Shown here piece by piece: positions 1 through 8,207 of a stretch of DNA of 44,845 bases (positions are counted from its first letter, which is position 1; each line of letters begins with the position of its first letter). The translations under genes were made by a program, and so were the position numbers. The DNA is taken from NCBI GenBank assembly GCA_964549615.1, contig CAZJVP010000003.1:1-44845 (forward strand). Reading direction: 5' to 3'. This DNA is from CAYVLA01 sp964549615 [NCBI: uncultured Thermococci archaeon] (GTDB taxonomy: Archaea; CAYQAE01; CAYVLA01). Under the pieces are notes generated by a model that ran no database searches, was not told the DNA's origin, and was given only the letters and a program-made list of their open reading frames with translations.

Positions 1-2
1 AG

Positions 3-338
3 GGCGAGCCTAAGATTCCCCGTGAAGAGCCCCCGTCCAAGCGCCTGGAGCAGGAGCTTGGGGCTCTCAGCCGGCTGATCGCGGACGAGAACGACGAGAA
101 GATCATACGCCTGATGCTGGAGAGGAAGCACGAGAGCACGCGGAAGCTCGTCACCGAGCTGGGGTATTCGCGGAGCGAGGGAGTGCGGGACAAGCTGAAC
201 TCGCTCAACAGGAGATGCCAAGAGGTGTTTGGGCAGCCGCTGTTCCGGTACTTCAGGAGCAAGGATGGCGTGGACTACTCTTGGTGGGTTATTGCGGACT
301 TGGATGAGCTCGAAGCCTCGGCAAAGGCTTCCGGCTAG
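3..338 (+). CDS. C-terminal part of a winged-helix-like protein (5' end outside window)
   Basis: The reading frame is open from the left edge, so this is the 3' part of a longer gene; the first Met in frame is only at 114 and is internal. The visible part has about 111 residues. It has a charged helical stretch (KRLEQELGALSRLIADENDE), then a region resembling a winged helix-turn-helix: an ERKHESTRKLVTELGYSRSEGVRDKLNSL-like helix pair (shown in pieces: TRKLVTELGY, SEGVRDKLNSL), followed by a YFRSKDGVDYSWWV wing-like strand pair. I infer DNA binding and possible regulation but recognise no named family. It runs in the same direction as the recombinase gene that follows, from which it is separated by two inverted repeats. 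What the missing N-terminus does cannot be said. Confidence 0.55.
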   Translation, partial: GEPKIPREEPPSKRLEQELGALSRLIADENDEKIIRLMLERKHESTRKLVTELGYSRSEGVRDKLNSLNRRCQEVFGQPLFRYFRSKDGVDYSWWVIADLDELEASAKASG

Positions 339-372
339 GGTGCCGCGAGACGCGAAAAAAGCGATTCTTGAC

Positions 373-393
373 TCAGATAGCTAGGCTATCTGA
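373..393. repeat. Perfect inverted repeat, 9-bp arms, 3-bp centre
   Basis: TCAGATAGC (373-381), TAG, GCTATCTGA (385-393) is an exact inverted repeat between the partial winged-helix gene and the recombinase gene. No T-run follows on the + strand, so it does not look like a simple terminator. An operator for the neighbouring genes or a recombinase site are both possible. The 10-mer TGACTCAGAT at its left end (369-378) recurs downstream of the recombinase at 1420-1429. Confidence 0.7.
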
Positions 394-445
394 TGCAAGT
401 TTGGAAAAAAGCCCGGCCGGCTTGGGAGCCGAAACACATATTAGG

Positions 446-471
446 GTTCGCTAAGCTGCGACTTAGCGAAC
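446..471. repeat. dif-like inverted repeat: 10-bp arms, 6-bp spacer
   Basis: GTTCGCTAAG (446-455), spacer CTGCGA, CTTAGCGAAC (462-471) is a perfect inverted repeat with the arm-spacer-arm geometry of Xer/dif core sites (about 11-6-11). It ends 5 nt before the Shine-Dalgarno sequence of the Xer-type recombinase gene. The arms are not the known Pyrococcus dif sequence. A role as recombination site or as operator/hairpin for the recombinase is inference. Confidence 0.6.
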
Positions 472-488
472 TTCCTAGGAGGAAAAGC

Positions 489-1358
489 TTGGACTTCGCG
501 GAAGCGCTCGAGATCGCCCAGGCATCTTGGGAGCTGCTGGGCTACTCGCCAAGGACGCGCGCAAGGTACTCCGTGCAGATATCCGCGATGGCGCGCTTCC
601 TCCGGATTCCGCCTGCCAAGATAACGACCGCCGACCTCAAGCGCTATCTCGTGTCGATCAAGCGCCAAAAATCCCTGAGCAATGCTACGATCTACAGCCA
701 AGTCAATGCCATAAGGGCTTTCTTCAGAGCGCTCGTCGATAACGGAGCCCTGTCGACGAACCCCGCCGACCAGCTTCCTCTCCCCAGAAGGTCGAGAAAG
801 CTCCCCACGTACCTGACCCCAGACGAGCTCGTCGCACTCCTTCGGGCATCAGAATCTAACCCCCGCGACCACTGTCTTCTGGAGTTCCTCTACGCAACCG
901 GCGTGCGCGTCTCCGAGGCAGTCGCGATGAAGGTGGAGTCCGTCAACCTCAAGGAAAAGACCGCCATGGTGAAGTCCGGCAAGGGCGACAAAGACCGGCT
1001 CGTGATCATGTCGGAGCACGCTTGCCAGGAGCTTGACCACTACCTGAAGAAACGCAGGGTGCGCTCGGAGTACCTCTTTCCCAACCGGTCGGGCGGGAGG
1101 CTCTCCCCCAGATACATCGAGAAGATGATCCGAGCCTACGCCAAGAGGGCCCGCATAACCAAGCCAGTTACGCCCCATGTTCTACGGCATACCTTCGCCA
1201 CCCATATGCTCGACCGCAATGTGGATATCAGGGCCATCCAGGAGCTCCTCGGCCACTCCTCCCTTGCGACGACCCAGATATACACACACGTGACGACGGA
1301 GAGACTGCGCCGAATCATCACCGCCCACCCCAGGGAAGCTCTCCCGGATAAAGCGTGA
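489..1358 (+). CDS. xerA: XerA-type tyrosine recombinase
   Basis: Site-specific recombinase expected to act at dif-like sites for chromosome dimer resolution, or on an integrated element. The N-terminal SAM-like core-binding domain covers residues 1-90 and the catalytic domain about 105-280. The catalytic set is visible: Arg in YATGVRVSEA, Lys in SGKGDKDR, HxxR in HVLRHTFATHML, His in LLGHSSLATT and the nucleophile Tyr in TQIYTHVT. I chose the TTG start at 489 because AGGAGG lies 6 nt upstream and the resulting 289 residues match archaeal XerA length (about 286 in Pyrococcus). An ATG at 393 would add 32 atypical residues and run through both inverted repeats. No other mobile-element genes are nearby, so a housekeeping Xer role is favoured. 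Confidence 0.88.
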   Translation: MDFAEALEIAQASWELLGYSPRTRARYSVQISAMARFLRIPPAKITTADLKRYLVSIKRQKSLSNATIYSQVNAIRAFFRALVDNGALSTNPADQLPLPRRSRKLPTYLTPDELVALLRASESNPRDHCLLEFLYATGVRVSEAVAMKVESVNLKEKTAMVKSGKGDKDRLVIMSEHACQELDHYLKKRRVRSEYLFPNRSGGRLSPRYIEKMIRAYAKRARITKPVTPHVLRHTFATHMLDRNVDIRAIQELLGHSSLATTQIYTHVTTERLRRIITAHPREALPDKA

Positions 1359-1411
1359 CAGTCCGATAGAGCCATACTCAGAGATCCGCCCCGGAGAGAG
1401 GTGATTGCCAT

Positions 1412-1454
1412 ATCTGGTATGACTCAGATCCGTGTATCACCATGGTATGATACA
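1412..1454. repeat. Cluster of short inverted/direct repeats 3' of xerA
   Basis: The gap between the convergent xerA and radical SAM genes contains ATCTG-N8-CAGAT (1412-1416 and 1425-1429) and TGTATCA-N8-TGATACA (1433-1439 and 1448-1454). GGTATGA occurs twice (1416 and 1444), and GTCATA occurs twice just beyond. TGACTCAGAT at 1420-1429 is the same 10-mer as at 369-378 upstream of xerA. Function is unknown; protein binding sites are a reasonable guess. Confidence 0.5.
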
Positions 1455-1455
1455 G

Positions 1456-3201
1456 TCATACTCGGTCATAGTCGCGCAGCTTCGCTGCCTTGCAGATCAG
1501 ATCAACTGCCTCGCGGCTGGGCGCGTCAGGACCCAAGGCCCTTTCAACGTCCTGGCGAGACCGGATTGGGCGGCAAAGCGCGATCCTAGCAGCCCTCTTT
1601 GCGCCGACCTCCGGGAGCGAGGCCAGGATCCGTGGGTGACACGCGTTTATGTCAACCGGGAATCTGAGCGCGGTCAGAGATCGGCTTCCGTGTCCGACGA
1701 CGATCGCGTCGAGGACCTCTCTGGGTTCGGGGCGGTCCTCCACCCCGACCACGATCGGGTAGCTCCCGGGGAACCTGCAGAACGCAGTCCGGCCCTTCTG
1801 AACTTCCGCGACAAGCCCTTTCAAAACGGTGCCCCGGGGGTATACCTTTTCCAGCATGGGCCGATCGATCTCCGAGCGAACTCTATCGACGAATCCCTTG
1901 GCTTTCCTGCGCATCGCCGTCTGGCGCCATTTGGCTCCCCAGAGTGGGGTCCCGGGAACCGGGATGACTTTCCTTATGTTGACCCTGCGAAGCAGCAGGC
2001 CGCGTTCCTTTATCGTTCTGAGAAAGGCGAGGTTCATCGCATAGGTTTCCTCCGTCTCCCCAGGAAGTCCGAGCACGAAGTTGATTCCCGGAAGAAACAG
2101 GGGTTGACCGTTCCAACCTATCTCGGCACCGCGTCTACATATCAGCTCAACTGCCAGAAGGCAATCCTCGGGCAAGGCCTTCAAATTGTTCCTTTTAACA
2201 ACCTCTGGATCGGCGGTCTCCATCCCCAGAGCGGCGACGTTTCCAGGGGTGCAGTGCCTGGCAATGCTCCTGGCGATGCGTTCCGACTCGGTCGGATGCT
2301 TGGCAAGTACCCCCGGGTTGACGTTGTCGATGTGAAGCGAATTCAGCCCAAGCTTGGAGCAGGCCGAGAGCAACGCTTCGATTGCAGCTGGGTTCGGCAC
2401 GGGAACCTCTAAATCCCCGATGCCGGCCGCCTGGTATGAAAAGAAGCAGGACTGTCTTCCGAGCCGAACATTTCGTACGCCAAACGACCTCAGCCTTCTG
2501 ATCTCGGACACGATGCCGCTTGCTTCCCTGAACTGGGGAAGGCCGAAGCGCGAGCATTCCGAGCAAAATGAACATCCCCCCACGACGGCCCTGGCGCATC
2601 CCCTTGACGTCTCGACCTCGCACACCAGGTCCGGTCGAGCCCCAATCTGCGAGAGCAGCGCGGCTCCGGCAGACGCGAAACGGTCCAATTCCTCATAGCA
2701 TCTGTACCTTGCCGCACCTGGCTCAGCTCTCCCCGAGAGAAGGTCGTAGATGAACGCCTCGGGGTCGCCCTCGATGACTCCGGTCGGATCTCCGAGCGAC
2801 TCACGATCCGACCTCAACGATCTCCCTCCGCCCATCGTCCCCTCGGCGACGGGGCCGCCGACGTAGACGGGAGCCCTGGAGTGTTGAACGATTCGCCTCA
2901 TCTCCTTCGGCACACCCGGGTTCGCCCTGAGGTACTTCCCCGGAGTGTGCACCCCGCCCAGCACAACGACGAGATCCGCCCTCTCAAAGACCCTGCCCGT
3001 TTCCTGAGGGTTCCTTGTAAGGTTGATGGCATCATAGCACTCATGCCAGAATGCCCTCATGTCATCGATGTTGACGTAATAAGGCTCGGACCCGGCGAGA
3101 AGGGCGGCACCGAAGACGTACCTCGGAGTCGTGCCCAAGTAGGGGGGAACCCCCAACCCGGCAGGCTCGTCGCTGTAGCAGTCGACGATGCACACTTTCA
3201 C
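1456..3201 (-). CDS. Radical SAM protein with C-terminal helix-hairpin-helix (COG1031 type)
   Basis: Resembles the uncharacterised archaeal family of radical SAM enzymes with a C-terminal HhH motif. An N-terminal B12-binding-like Rossmann region (about 1-190) opens MKVCIVDCYSDEPAGLG. The radical SAM core follows with an unusual cluster motif, CARAVVGGCSFCSEC, in which C-x7-C-x2-C ligates the 4Fe-4S. Near the C-terminus, LASLPEVGAKRAARIAL is the HhH, which suggests nucleic-acid contact. A TATA-like ATTTAATA (3228-3235) is centred 30 nt from the GTG at 3201, favouring that nearly leaderless start. A GTG at 3210 with GGGAG upstream is the alternative. About 581 residues. The substrate is unknown; RNA or tRNA modification is only inference. 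Confidence 0.85.
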   Translation of the reverse strand: MKVCIVDCYSDEPAGLGVPPYLGTTPRYVFGAALLAGSEPYYVNIDDMRAFWHECYDAINLTRNPQETGRVFERADLVVVLGGVHTPGKYLRANPGVPKEMRRIVQHSRAPVYVGGPVAEGTMGGGRSLRSDRESLGDPTGVIEGDPEAFIYDLLSGRAEPGAARYRCYEELDRFASAGAALLSQIGARPDLVCEVETSRGCARAVVGGCSFCSECSRFGLPQFREASGIVSEIRRLRSFGVRNVRLGRQSCFFSYQAAGIGDLEVPVPNPAAIEALLSACSKLGLNSLHIDNVNPGVLAKHPTESERIARSIARHCTPGNVAALGMETADPEVVKRNNLKALPEDCLLAVELICRRGAEIGWNGQPLFLPGINFVLGLPGETEETYAMNLAFLRTIKERGLLLRRVNIRKVIPVPGTPLWGAKWRQTAMRRKAKGFVDRVRSEIDRPMLEKVYPRGTVLKGLVAEVQKGRTAFCRFPGSYPIVVGVEDRPEPREVLDAIVVGHGSRSLTALRFPVDINACHPRILASLPEVGAKRAARIALCRPIRSRQDVERALGPDAPSREAVDLICKAAKLRDYDRV

Positions 3202-3227
3202 GAAAACCACCCAGGTGCTCCCTTTCT

Positions 3228-3235
3228 ATTAAATG
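3228..3235 (-). promoter_or_regulatory. TATA-like box of the radical SAM gene
   Basis: Reading on the minus strand, ATTTAATA is centred about 30 nt upstream of GTG 3201, the spacing expected for an archaeal promoter with a nearly leaderless mRNA. Confidence 0.5.
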
Positions 3236-3335
3236 ACGGCAGTCCTCGGGGGAGCGCGCAAGTGCCGAGCGCGGTACCCTCAGGCAAGGACAAAGTTAAG
3301 AAACGCGCGCCCCACCGAGGATCGGAGGGCCCATC

Positions 3336-3515
3336 ATAGCAAGAAGGGCGTGCTTGATCTGCGGCGGGAAGCTGGACAAGCTGGAGATGAAGGACCGTAG
3401 ATGGAGCTACCTCGAGAAGGCGGACTACTACGTGTGCCAGGCATGCCGCCGGCGATGGCTTTACAGCGCGGACCTGACCTGCCCGGTGCTCTTGGCCGAT
3501 CAGGAAAGCAGGTAG
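3336..3515 (+). CDS. Small zinc-binding protein with apparent ATA start
   Basis: A frame of about 59 residues between two larger genes, with a zinc-ribbon pattern: CLICGGKL near residue 6, CQAC near 34-37 and a further Cys in LTCPVL. Aromatic and basic residues (RRRWLYSADL) surround the second knuckle. No ATG, GTG or TTG precedes the first Cys pair. A GGAGGG at 3324-3329 sits 6 nt upstream of ATA at 3336, which I take as the tentative start; ATC at 3333 is the alternative. The frame is closed upstream by TAA at 3297. It converges on ftsZ with 32 nt between the stops. Function unknown; nucleic-acid or protein binding would be typical. A sequencing error turning ATG into ATA is possible. Confidence 0.5.
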   Translation: MARRACLICGGKLDKLEMKDRRWSYLEKADYYVCQACRRRWLYSADLTCPVLLADQESR

Positions 3516-3547
3516 CCTCGTCGATGAAGCGAGACGGCGCCGCTGGC

Positions 3548-4714
3548 CTACCTCTTCCAGTCAAAGGCGGAGACGGAGCTCAGCAGTCCCTTTGCACCGG
3601 CCGCGCGCGAGGCGGCAATCTCTTCGGCATGGGCTGCCATCGTCGTCCTGAGGAACTTGTCCGAAAGCCGAAGGCCAGAGATGACGATTAGCACCCTGAT
3701 GGTGTCCTTCATCTCCTCATCGATCTGGGCTCCCCAGATTATCTCTGCTTCTGGGCTCAGCTTGCTTGCGACCATTTTCACGATCTGTTCGACGTCGAGC
3801 AAGGTCACGTCCATGCTGGACACGACGTTGATTATAGCCCCCCTGCCGTTAGTTATGTCGACATCCAGGAGGGGGCTGTTCAGGACGTCCAGCGCTGCCT
3901 TCACGGCCTTGTCCTTTCCGCTTGCCTCGCCCAACCCAATCAGGGCAGCCCCGCTGTTCTTGAGTATCTTCCTAAGGTCGGCAAGGTCCAGGTTCACCAG
4001 CCCGGGCTTGACTATGAGCTCCGACATTCCGACGATGATCTTGAGGAGAACCTCGTCCGATATCTTGAAGGCCGTATTTATCGGCACTCCAGGCGCGAGC
4101 TCTAGGAGCTTGTCGTTGGGCACGACTATGACGCTGTCGCATGCCTCCATCAGTTTTGCTATCCCGATCTTAGAGTTCTCGGCTCTCAACCTTCCCTCCA
4201 TCTTGAAGGGAAAAGTCACGACGCCGATTGTGAGCGCGCCTGCATCGTGAGCCTCCTTGGCGACGATAGGAATCGCTCCCGTCCCGGTTCCTCCCCCCAT
4301 CCCCGCAGTCACGAAGACCAGGTCCTTTCCCCTAACCAGCTCCCTTATCTGGGGTATGCTCTCGATTGCAGATTTTTCGCCGATCTCGGGGATGTTTCCA
4401 GCACCCATTCCCCCTGTGGTGTTCTTCCCGAGCAGCATCTTCCTGCCGGCGTCCGCGTACACCAAGGCTTGGGCATCCGTGTTCATCGCAACGGACTCGA
4501 CGCCCTCGAGGCCGATGTCGAGCAGCCTGGTGACGGTGTTGCCCCCGGCCCCGCCCACCCCGATTACCAGAATCTCGGCTGTCGTCTGGCGGAGAACCTC
4601 CTCCAGTTCCTCATCCACGCCCTCGGAGGGGCCCAGGCCCTCCCTGGTTTCGGGTTCCCTGGCTTCCCCTTCCTTCCTCAGCCTCTCAAGTATCTGGTCA
4701 ATGCCCTCGCTCAT
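3548..4714 (-). CDS. ftsZ: Cell division protein FtsZ
   Basis: Tubulin-like GTPase that polymerises into the division ring under the membrane. The nucleotide-binding domain shows [15 protein letters not shown] at about residues 50-65, the MNTDAQAL loop and the tubulin signature [16 protein letters not shown]. The C-terminal GTPase-activating domain follows ([20 protein letters not shown]). At 388 residues it is typical of archaeal FtsZ, with an acidic N-terminal leader ([20 protein letters not shown]). The ATG at 4714 is chosen because the strong TATA at 4793-4800 predicts transcription from about 4770; an 81-residue upstream extension lacks family similarity and begins before the promoter. 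It is a single gene with its own promoter. The last residues (SAFDWKR) are not a recognisable partner-binding peptide. Confidence 0.96.
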   Translation of the reverse strand: MSEGIDQILERLRKEGEAREPETREGLGPSEGVDEELEEVLRQTTAEILVIGVGGAGGNTVTRLLDIGLEGVESVAMNTDAQALVYADAGRKMLLGKNTTGGMGAGNIPEIGEKSAIESIPQIRELVRGKDLVFVTAGMGGGTGTGAIPIVAKEAHDAGALTIGVVTFPFKMEGRLRAENSKIGIAKLMEACDSVIVVPNDKLLELAPGVPINTAFKISDEVLLKIIVGMSELIVKPGLVNLDLADLRKILKNSGAALIGLGEASGKDKAVKAALDVLNSPLLDVDITNGRGAIINVVSSMDVTLLDVEQIVKMVASKLSPEAEIIWGAQIDEEMKDTIRVLIVISGLRLSDKFLRTTMAAHAEEIAASRAAGAKGLLSSVSAFDWKR

Positions 4715-4792
4715 CGTATCCCTGCCGCGTGTCAGTAGAAGAACTCGCACCCTTTCTAGGTCGCGATCGGCTGTGCGAGCATGCATGGTGCC

Positions 4793-4800
4793 ATATATAT
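4793..4800 (-). promoter_or_regulatory. TATA box of ftsZ
   Basis: ATATATAT about 80 nt upstream of the ftsZ ATG. Transcription would begin near 4770, leaving a leader of about 56 nt. Confidence 0.6.
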
Positions 4801-4898
4801 CTGTTATCGTGGAACGCACGGGGCAATCCGCATTCCCCGAATCTGCGTCGACTCGCCGCGAGGTTCTGTTTCTCCTAGTGATCGGATGCCAGCGATGC

Positions 4899-5753
4899 CT
4901 ACCGCAGCGGACTGGGCTGGCTCTCGGCCAGAACCGGAATGGAACCGGTGCCAACAACGATGGGCTTCCGGAAATCCCGCAGCCTGGCTAGGGCAAGCTC
5001 CTTGCCCAACGGCGTTAGCACGAAGACGGGTATGCGCAATCCGAGCTGCATGACCGCCCTCCTCGCGACCACGTCCCTTGCCCATCTTGACGCACATGAC
5101 GTCACCAGATCGCAGGTTGAAGCAAGTTTTTGGGCAGCTTCCCGCGTGATGCCAGTGTTGTGCACGCTGGCTATCGCGCATTCCAAGTGGTCGAACTTCC
5201 TGCGTATCCTCGAGGCGTCAGAGGGCCTGCGCCCCGTCACCGTGACGCCGATCCTCTGGTGGCCCATCTCTGCGGCCTTGGCCACACCGGCAGTCTGGTC
5301 CATCTTGGCATCGCAAGGCGACAGAACCGTCACGCCAACTTTGGCTAGCCTTTCGATGATTGCCGGCTCAGGGCTGGTCCTGATCAGACCGGTCATGTGG
5401 GCACCTATGCCTTGGACGACATCCGGCCGGCTCGAAATGACGGTGCCTGCTCCTTCACACACCAAGACCACCGCGTCAAGGATGCCGTGCCTTAGCCCGG
5501 AAGCAAGGATCTCCGAAGTGCCGAAGCTAACCGGGTAGCTGTTCGTCCTGACGATCCGCCGGCCGGTAAACATCCCCCAGTTTCCGATGTAGGACTCAAC
5601 GGTCCTGCGCACGGATTCGACGGTCTCCTCGCCAACCCCATAGAGGCTTGACCGCAAGGGGCAGTAAGACGTTCGAGGCTTCCCGATGCTCACGATCTTG
5701 CCGTCCTCGATGACGACTCGGGAGCCCGCGACCTCTAGAACGTGCCTACCCAT
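4899..5753 (-). CDS. Methanogenesis marker protein 8 (DUF2099 family)
   Basis: Family known mainly from methanogens and counted among the methanogenesis marker proteins; its biochemical role is not established as far as I know. Matching features are the start [21 protein letters not shown], the YCPLR motif near residue 30, [12 protein letters not shown], the glycine-rich [19 protein letters not shown] segment, [11 protein letters not shown] and [12 protein letters not shown]. About 284 residues, normal for the family. The ATG at 5753 is about 31 nt from the ATATATAT shared with lysA, suggesting leaderless translation; the longer upstream frame would run through that promoter. It precedes ftsZ in the same direction but ftsZ has its own promoter. 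No mcr or other marker gene is in the window. Confidence 0.85.
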   Translation of the reverse strand: MGRHVLEVAGSRVVIEDGKIVSIGKPRTSYCPLRSSLYGVGEETVESVRRTVESYIGNWGMFTGRRIVRTNSYPVSFGTSEILASGLRHGILDAVVLVCEGAGTVISSRPDVVQGIGAHMTGLIRTSPEPAIIERLAKVGVTVLSPCDAKMDQTAGVAKAAEMGHQRIGVTVTGRRPSDASRIRRKFDHLECAIASVHNTGITREAAQKLASTCDLVTSCASRWARDVVARRAVMQLGLRIPVFVLTPLGKELALARLRDFRKPIVVGTGSIPVLAESQPSPLR

Positions 5754-5780
5754 CCGACAGCCCCGCCTGGCCGAGTAATG

Positions 5781-5788
5781 ATATATAT
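5781..5788. promoter_or_regulatory. Shared palindromic TATA between marker 8 and lysA
   Basis: ATATATAT reads the same on both strands. It lies about 31 nt before the minus-strand ATG (5753) and 49 nt before the plus-strand ATG (5833), so one box can serve both divergent genes. Confidence 0.55.
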
Positions 5789-5832
5789 TTCCGCGGATGC
5801 TGCGTCGCGACAGGACTCGAGGAGGGTTCCAA

Positions 5833-7128
5833 ATGGAATGGCAGAAGACGGGCCTTGCCCAGAGGGGAAGCAAGCTACTTGTGGGCAAGATAACCTGTGA
5901 GTCGTTGGCCCACGATCATGGCACGCCGCTTTACGTCATCAATGAATCCAGGATTCGTGAAAACATACGCAGACTGTGGGCTGAGTTCTCAAGACGCTAC
6001 GACAAGATCAGGCTCCACTACGCATGCAAGGCGAACTCCAACCTCGCAGTGATGGCGATCGCCAGGCAGGAGGGCTGCTTCATCGACGCGGTTTCTCCAG
6101 GTGAGATCTACCTTGCCCTCAAGGCCGGATTCCGACCCGACCAGATCCTCTACACCGGCAACAACGTGACGAACGAGGAACTGTCATTTGCGCTGAAGAC
6201 CCGCGTGAGGATCACGATCGATTCCATCTCCCAGCTCACCAGGTTGGCCAAGATCGCGGCAGGCAAACGTCCCGAGGTGGCGATAAGGGTGAACCCGGAT
6301 GTTGGCGCCGGACACCACGACCACTGCATTACGGGCGGCAGGAATGCAAAGTTCGGCATCTGGGAGGATCAGGTCGGCGAGGCGGCTGATATGGCCAGGA
6401 AGGCCGGGATGAAGGTGGTCGGGGTCCACATGCACATCGGGTCTGGCATACTCCAGGTGGACCCATATTTGCCTGCGATCAGAAAGCTCGTCGAGTCTGC
6501 GGCAACTGTTCAGGCCAAGTCGGGCGAGCCGTTGGAGTTCATAGACGTGGGCGGCGGCCTTGGAGTTCCCTATAAGCCCGAGGAACGCGAACTCGACCTC
6601 GCAGGATTTGCATCCGAGGTTGTGAGGACCTTCCTCGAGAGCGTCAAGGCCCAGGGGATAGCGGGATCCCCTTTCCTCGCACTGGAGCCAGGGAGGTACG
6701 TAGTCGCGGACGCCGTCATCCTCCTGACCACCGTCAACACGATAAAGAGGACTCCGTACAGGCTCTTCGTGGGGGTGGATGCCGGTTTCAATGACCTCAT
6801 CAGGCCGGCCATGTACGGTTCATACCATCATATCCTGAACGCGTCGAACATGATGGGAGTCCCCACCAGAGTTGACGTGGCCGGGCCCCTTTGCGAGTCC
6901 GGGGACATCTTCGCCAGAGACCGGGAGGTCGCAGAACCCAGGGAGGGAGATGTCTTGGCCATACTGAACGCGGGCGCGTACGGCTTCTCGATGTCATCTC
7001 AGTACAACTCAAGGCCAAGGCCAGCGGAGGTCTTGGTCACCGATGGCGATGTGACCGTCGTAAGGGAAAGGGAGACCATCCAGAGCCTCGCCGCCCGCCA
7101 ACACGTACCGGAGAGGCTGGCTCGATAG
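5833..7128 (+). CDS. lysA: Diaminopimelate decarboxylase
   Basis: Fold-type III PLP enzyme decarboxylating meso-diaminopimelate to L-lysine, the last step of the DAP lysine route. The PLP lysine is in LHYACKANSNLAVM (about residue 61). HMHIGSGI, DVGGGLGVPY, LEPGRYVVADA and the substrate/dimer loop CESGDIFARDR follow, and GAYGFSMSSQYNSRPRPAE closes the barrel and beta domain. 431 residues, a normal length. The ATG at 5833 has GAGGAGGG 7 nt upstream, better than the in-frame ATG at 5797. CESGD favours DAP over ornithine, but carboxynorspermidine-type substrates cannot be excluded by eye. No other dap gene is adjacent. Confidence 0.93.
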   Translation: MEWQKTGLAQRGSKLLVGKITCESLAHDHGTPLYVINESRIRENIRRLWAEFSRRYDKIRLHYACKANSNLAVMAIARQEGCFIDAVSPGEIYLALKAGFRPDQILYTGNNVTNEELSFALKTRVRITIDSISQLTRLAKIAAGKRPEVAIRVNPDVGAGHHDHCITGGRNAKFGIWEDQVGEAADMARKAGMKVVGVHMHIGSGILQVDPYLPAIRKLVESAATVQAKSGEPLEFIDVGGGLGVPYKPEERELDLAGFASEVVRTFLESVKAQGIAGSPFLALEPGRYVVADAVILLTTVNTIKRTPYRLFVGVDAGFNDLIRPAMYGSYHHILNASNMMGVPTRVDVAGPLCESGDIFARDREVAEPREGDVLAILNAGAYGFSMSSQYNSRPRPAEVLVTDGDVTVVRERETIQSLAARQHVPERLAR

Positions 7129-7136
7129 TCTTGCCG

Positions 7137-8126
7137 TCAGTCCCAGCCCTCGAGGAACGCGCTCACACACCTTCCGATGAGTGGGAGATGGTATCCTCCC
7201 TCCTGAACGATCAGCGCCGGCAGGCCGACATCGGCTATCATCTCTCCTGCCTTCGCGAAGTCCGCAAGTTCTAGCTTGAAGGCTCCGCCGTCATCTTCCT
7301 TCAGGCCGTCTACGCCGAGGGAAACGATCAGGTAAGCCGGATCGAAGCTTCTTATCCTCGCGATGAGCTCCTCCAGGCAGGCGAGCCACTCTCTTCCTCC
7401 GCACGACTGCGGCAAGGGCACATTGACGTTCAGGCCCTTTCCTGCTCCTTCGCCCTCCTCGTCGGAGAAACCCCAGGCGTATGGGTAGCTGGTTTTCGGA
7501 TCTCCGTGTATCGAGAGGGTCAGGACCCTGCCGTCGGAGTAGAAGATCTCCTGGGTTCCGTTCCCGTGGTGAGCGTCTATGTCCAGCACCGCGACCTTCT
7601 CCGGAGCCAGCTCCGCCGCGGCAATGGCGGCGTTGTTGAAGTAGCAGTAGCCCCCCATCGCCGAAATTCCAGCATGGTGGCCCGGGGGTCGCACGAGACA
7701 GTAGGCGGAATCGCCGTGATCCTTAATCCTTTGCGCCCCTGCACGCGCGCAAGAGGCTGCGGCTAGGCCCGCGGGGTATGTCCCTTGCGACAGCGGCGTC
7801 AGCGTATCGAAGGCGTAGACCCCCCTTTGCGCCACGCGGTTCGGGGGGACGCGGCATGACTTGGGAAATACGAAGGGGAAAACCTCGCGCCCCTCGGGGA
7901 GCGCGCGACAGGTCCTATCCACATACGACACATATGCCCGGGAGTGCACCTTGCATAGGACTTGCATAGTCGCCGGCGAAGGGCAAACGACCCGATACGA
8001 CTCCTCCAGCGCGCTGAGTATCGCCGTTGCCCTTGCAGGGACCTCGGGGTGAGGCCTGGCCCGGCCTCCCCAGAGCTGTTTCCTTGGCGCATGGTGCAAA
8101 TGCTGGGGCGAGTAGAAGACGATCAA
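7137..8126 (-). CDS. Histone deacetylase / acetylpolyamine amidohydrolase family protein
   Basis: Zn-dependent deacetylase of the arginase/HDAC fold. Catalytic residues are visible: the His pair in RPPGHHAG, zinc ligands in DIDAHHGNGTQEIFY and in LGVDGLKEDDGG, and the transition-state Tyr in EGGYHLPL. The protein is about 329 residues from a TTG at 8126, which begins IVFYSPQHLHHAPRK as in related proteins; a longer frame upstream crosses the promoter. The palindromic TATA at 8163-8168 is about 39 nt upstream and is shared with the MTA phosphorylase gene. Archaeal members may act on acetylated polyamines or proteins. The divergent MTA phosphorylase (a polyamine-synthesis salvage enzyme) leans towards polyamines, but that is inference. 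It converges on lysA with 8 nt between the stops. Confidence 0.87.
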   Translation of the reverse strand: MIVFYSPQHLHHAPRKQLWGGRARPHPEVPARATAILSALEESYRVVCPSPATMQVLCKVHSRAYVSYVDRTCRALPEGREVFPFVFPKSCRVPPNRVAQRGVYAFDTLTPLSQGTYPAGLAAASCARAGAQRIKDHGDSAYCLVRPPGHHAGISAMGGYCYFNNAAIAAAELAPEKVAVLDIDAHHGNGTQEIFYSDGRVLTLSIHGDPKTSYPYAWGFSDEEGEGAGKGLNVNVPLPQSCGGREWLACLEELIARIRSFDPAYLIVSLGVDGLKEDDGGAFKLELADFAKAGEMIADVGLPALIVQEGGYHLPLIGRCVSAFLEGWD

Positions 8127-8158
8127 ACGCAGACCTGACGCCGCCGGAACCCGGAGGC

Positions 8159-8170
8159 AATATTTAAATC
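8159..8170. promoter_or_regulatory. Shared palindromic TATA between HDAC-like gene and mtnP
   Basis: AATATTTAAATC with a symmetric TTTAAA core at 8163-8168, almost equidistant from the minus-strand TTG (8126) and the plus-strand GTG (8208). Confidence 0.6.
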
Positions 8171-8207
8171 GATCTTGGGACTCCGAAGGGGAAACTGGGG
8201 TACAGCC

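Noticed and set aside
393-488. ATG start of the recombinase at 393
   Set aside because: TTG 489 has a strong Shine-Dalgarno and gives the family length; the extra segment is largely inverted repeats.
1432-2412. Long plus-strand frame opposite the radical SAM gene
   Set aside because: It has no family features and is the antisense shadow of a well-supported COG1031 gene in GC-rich DNA.
4715-4957. N-terminal extension of FtsZ by 81 residues
   Set aside because: It starts upstream of the TATA-predicted transcription start and lacks FtsZ similarity.
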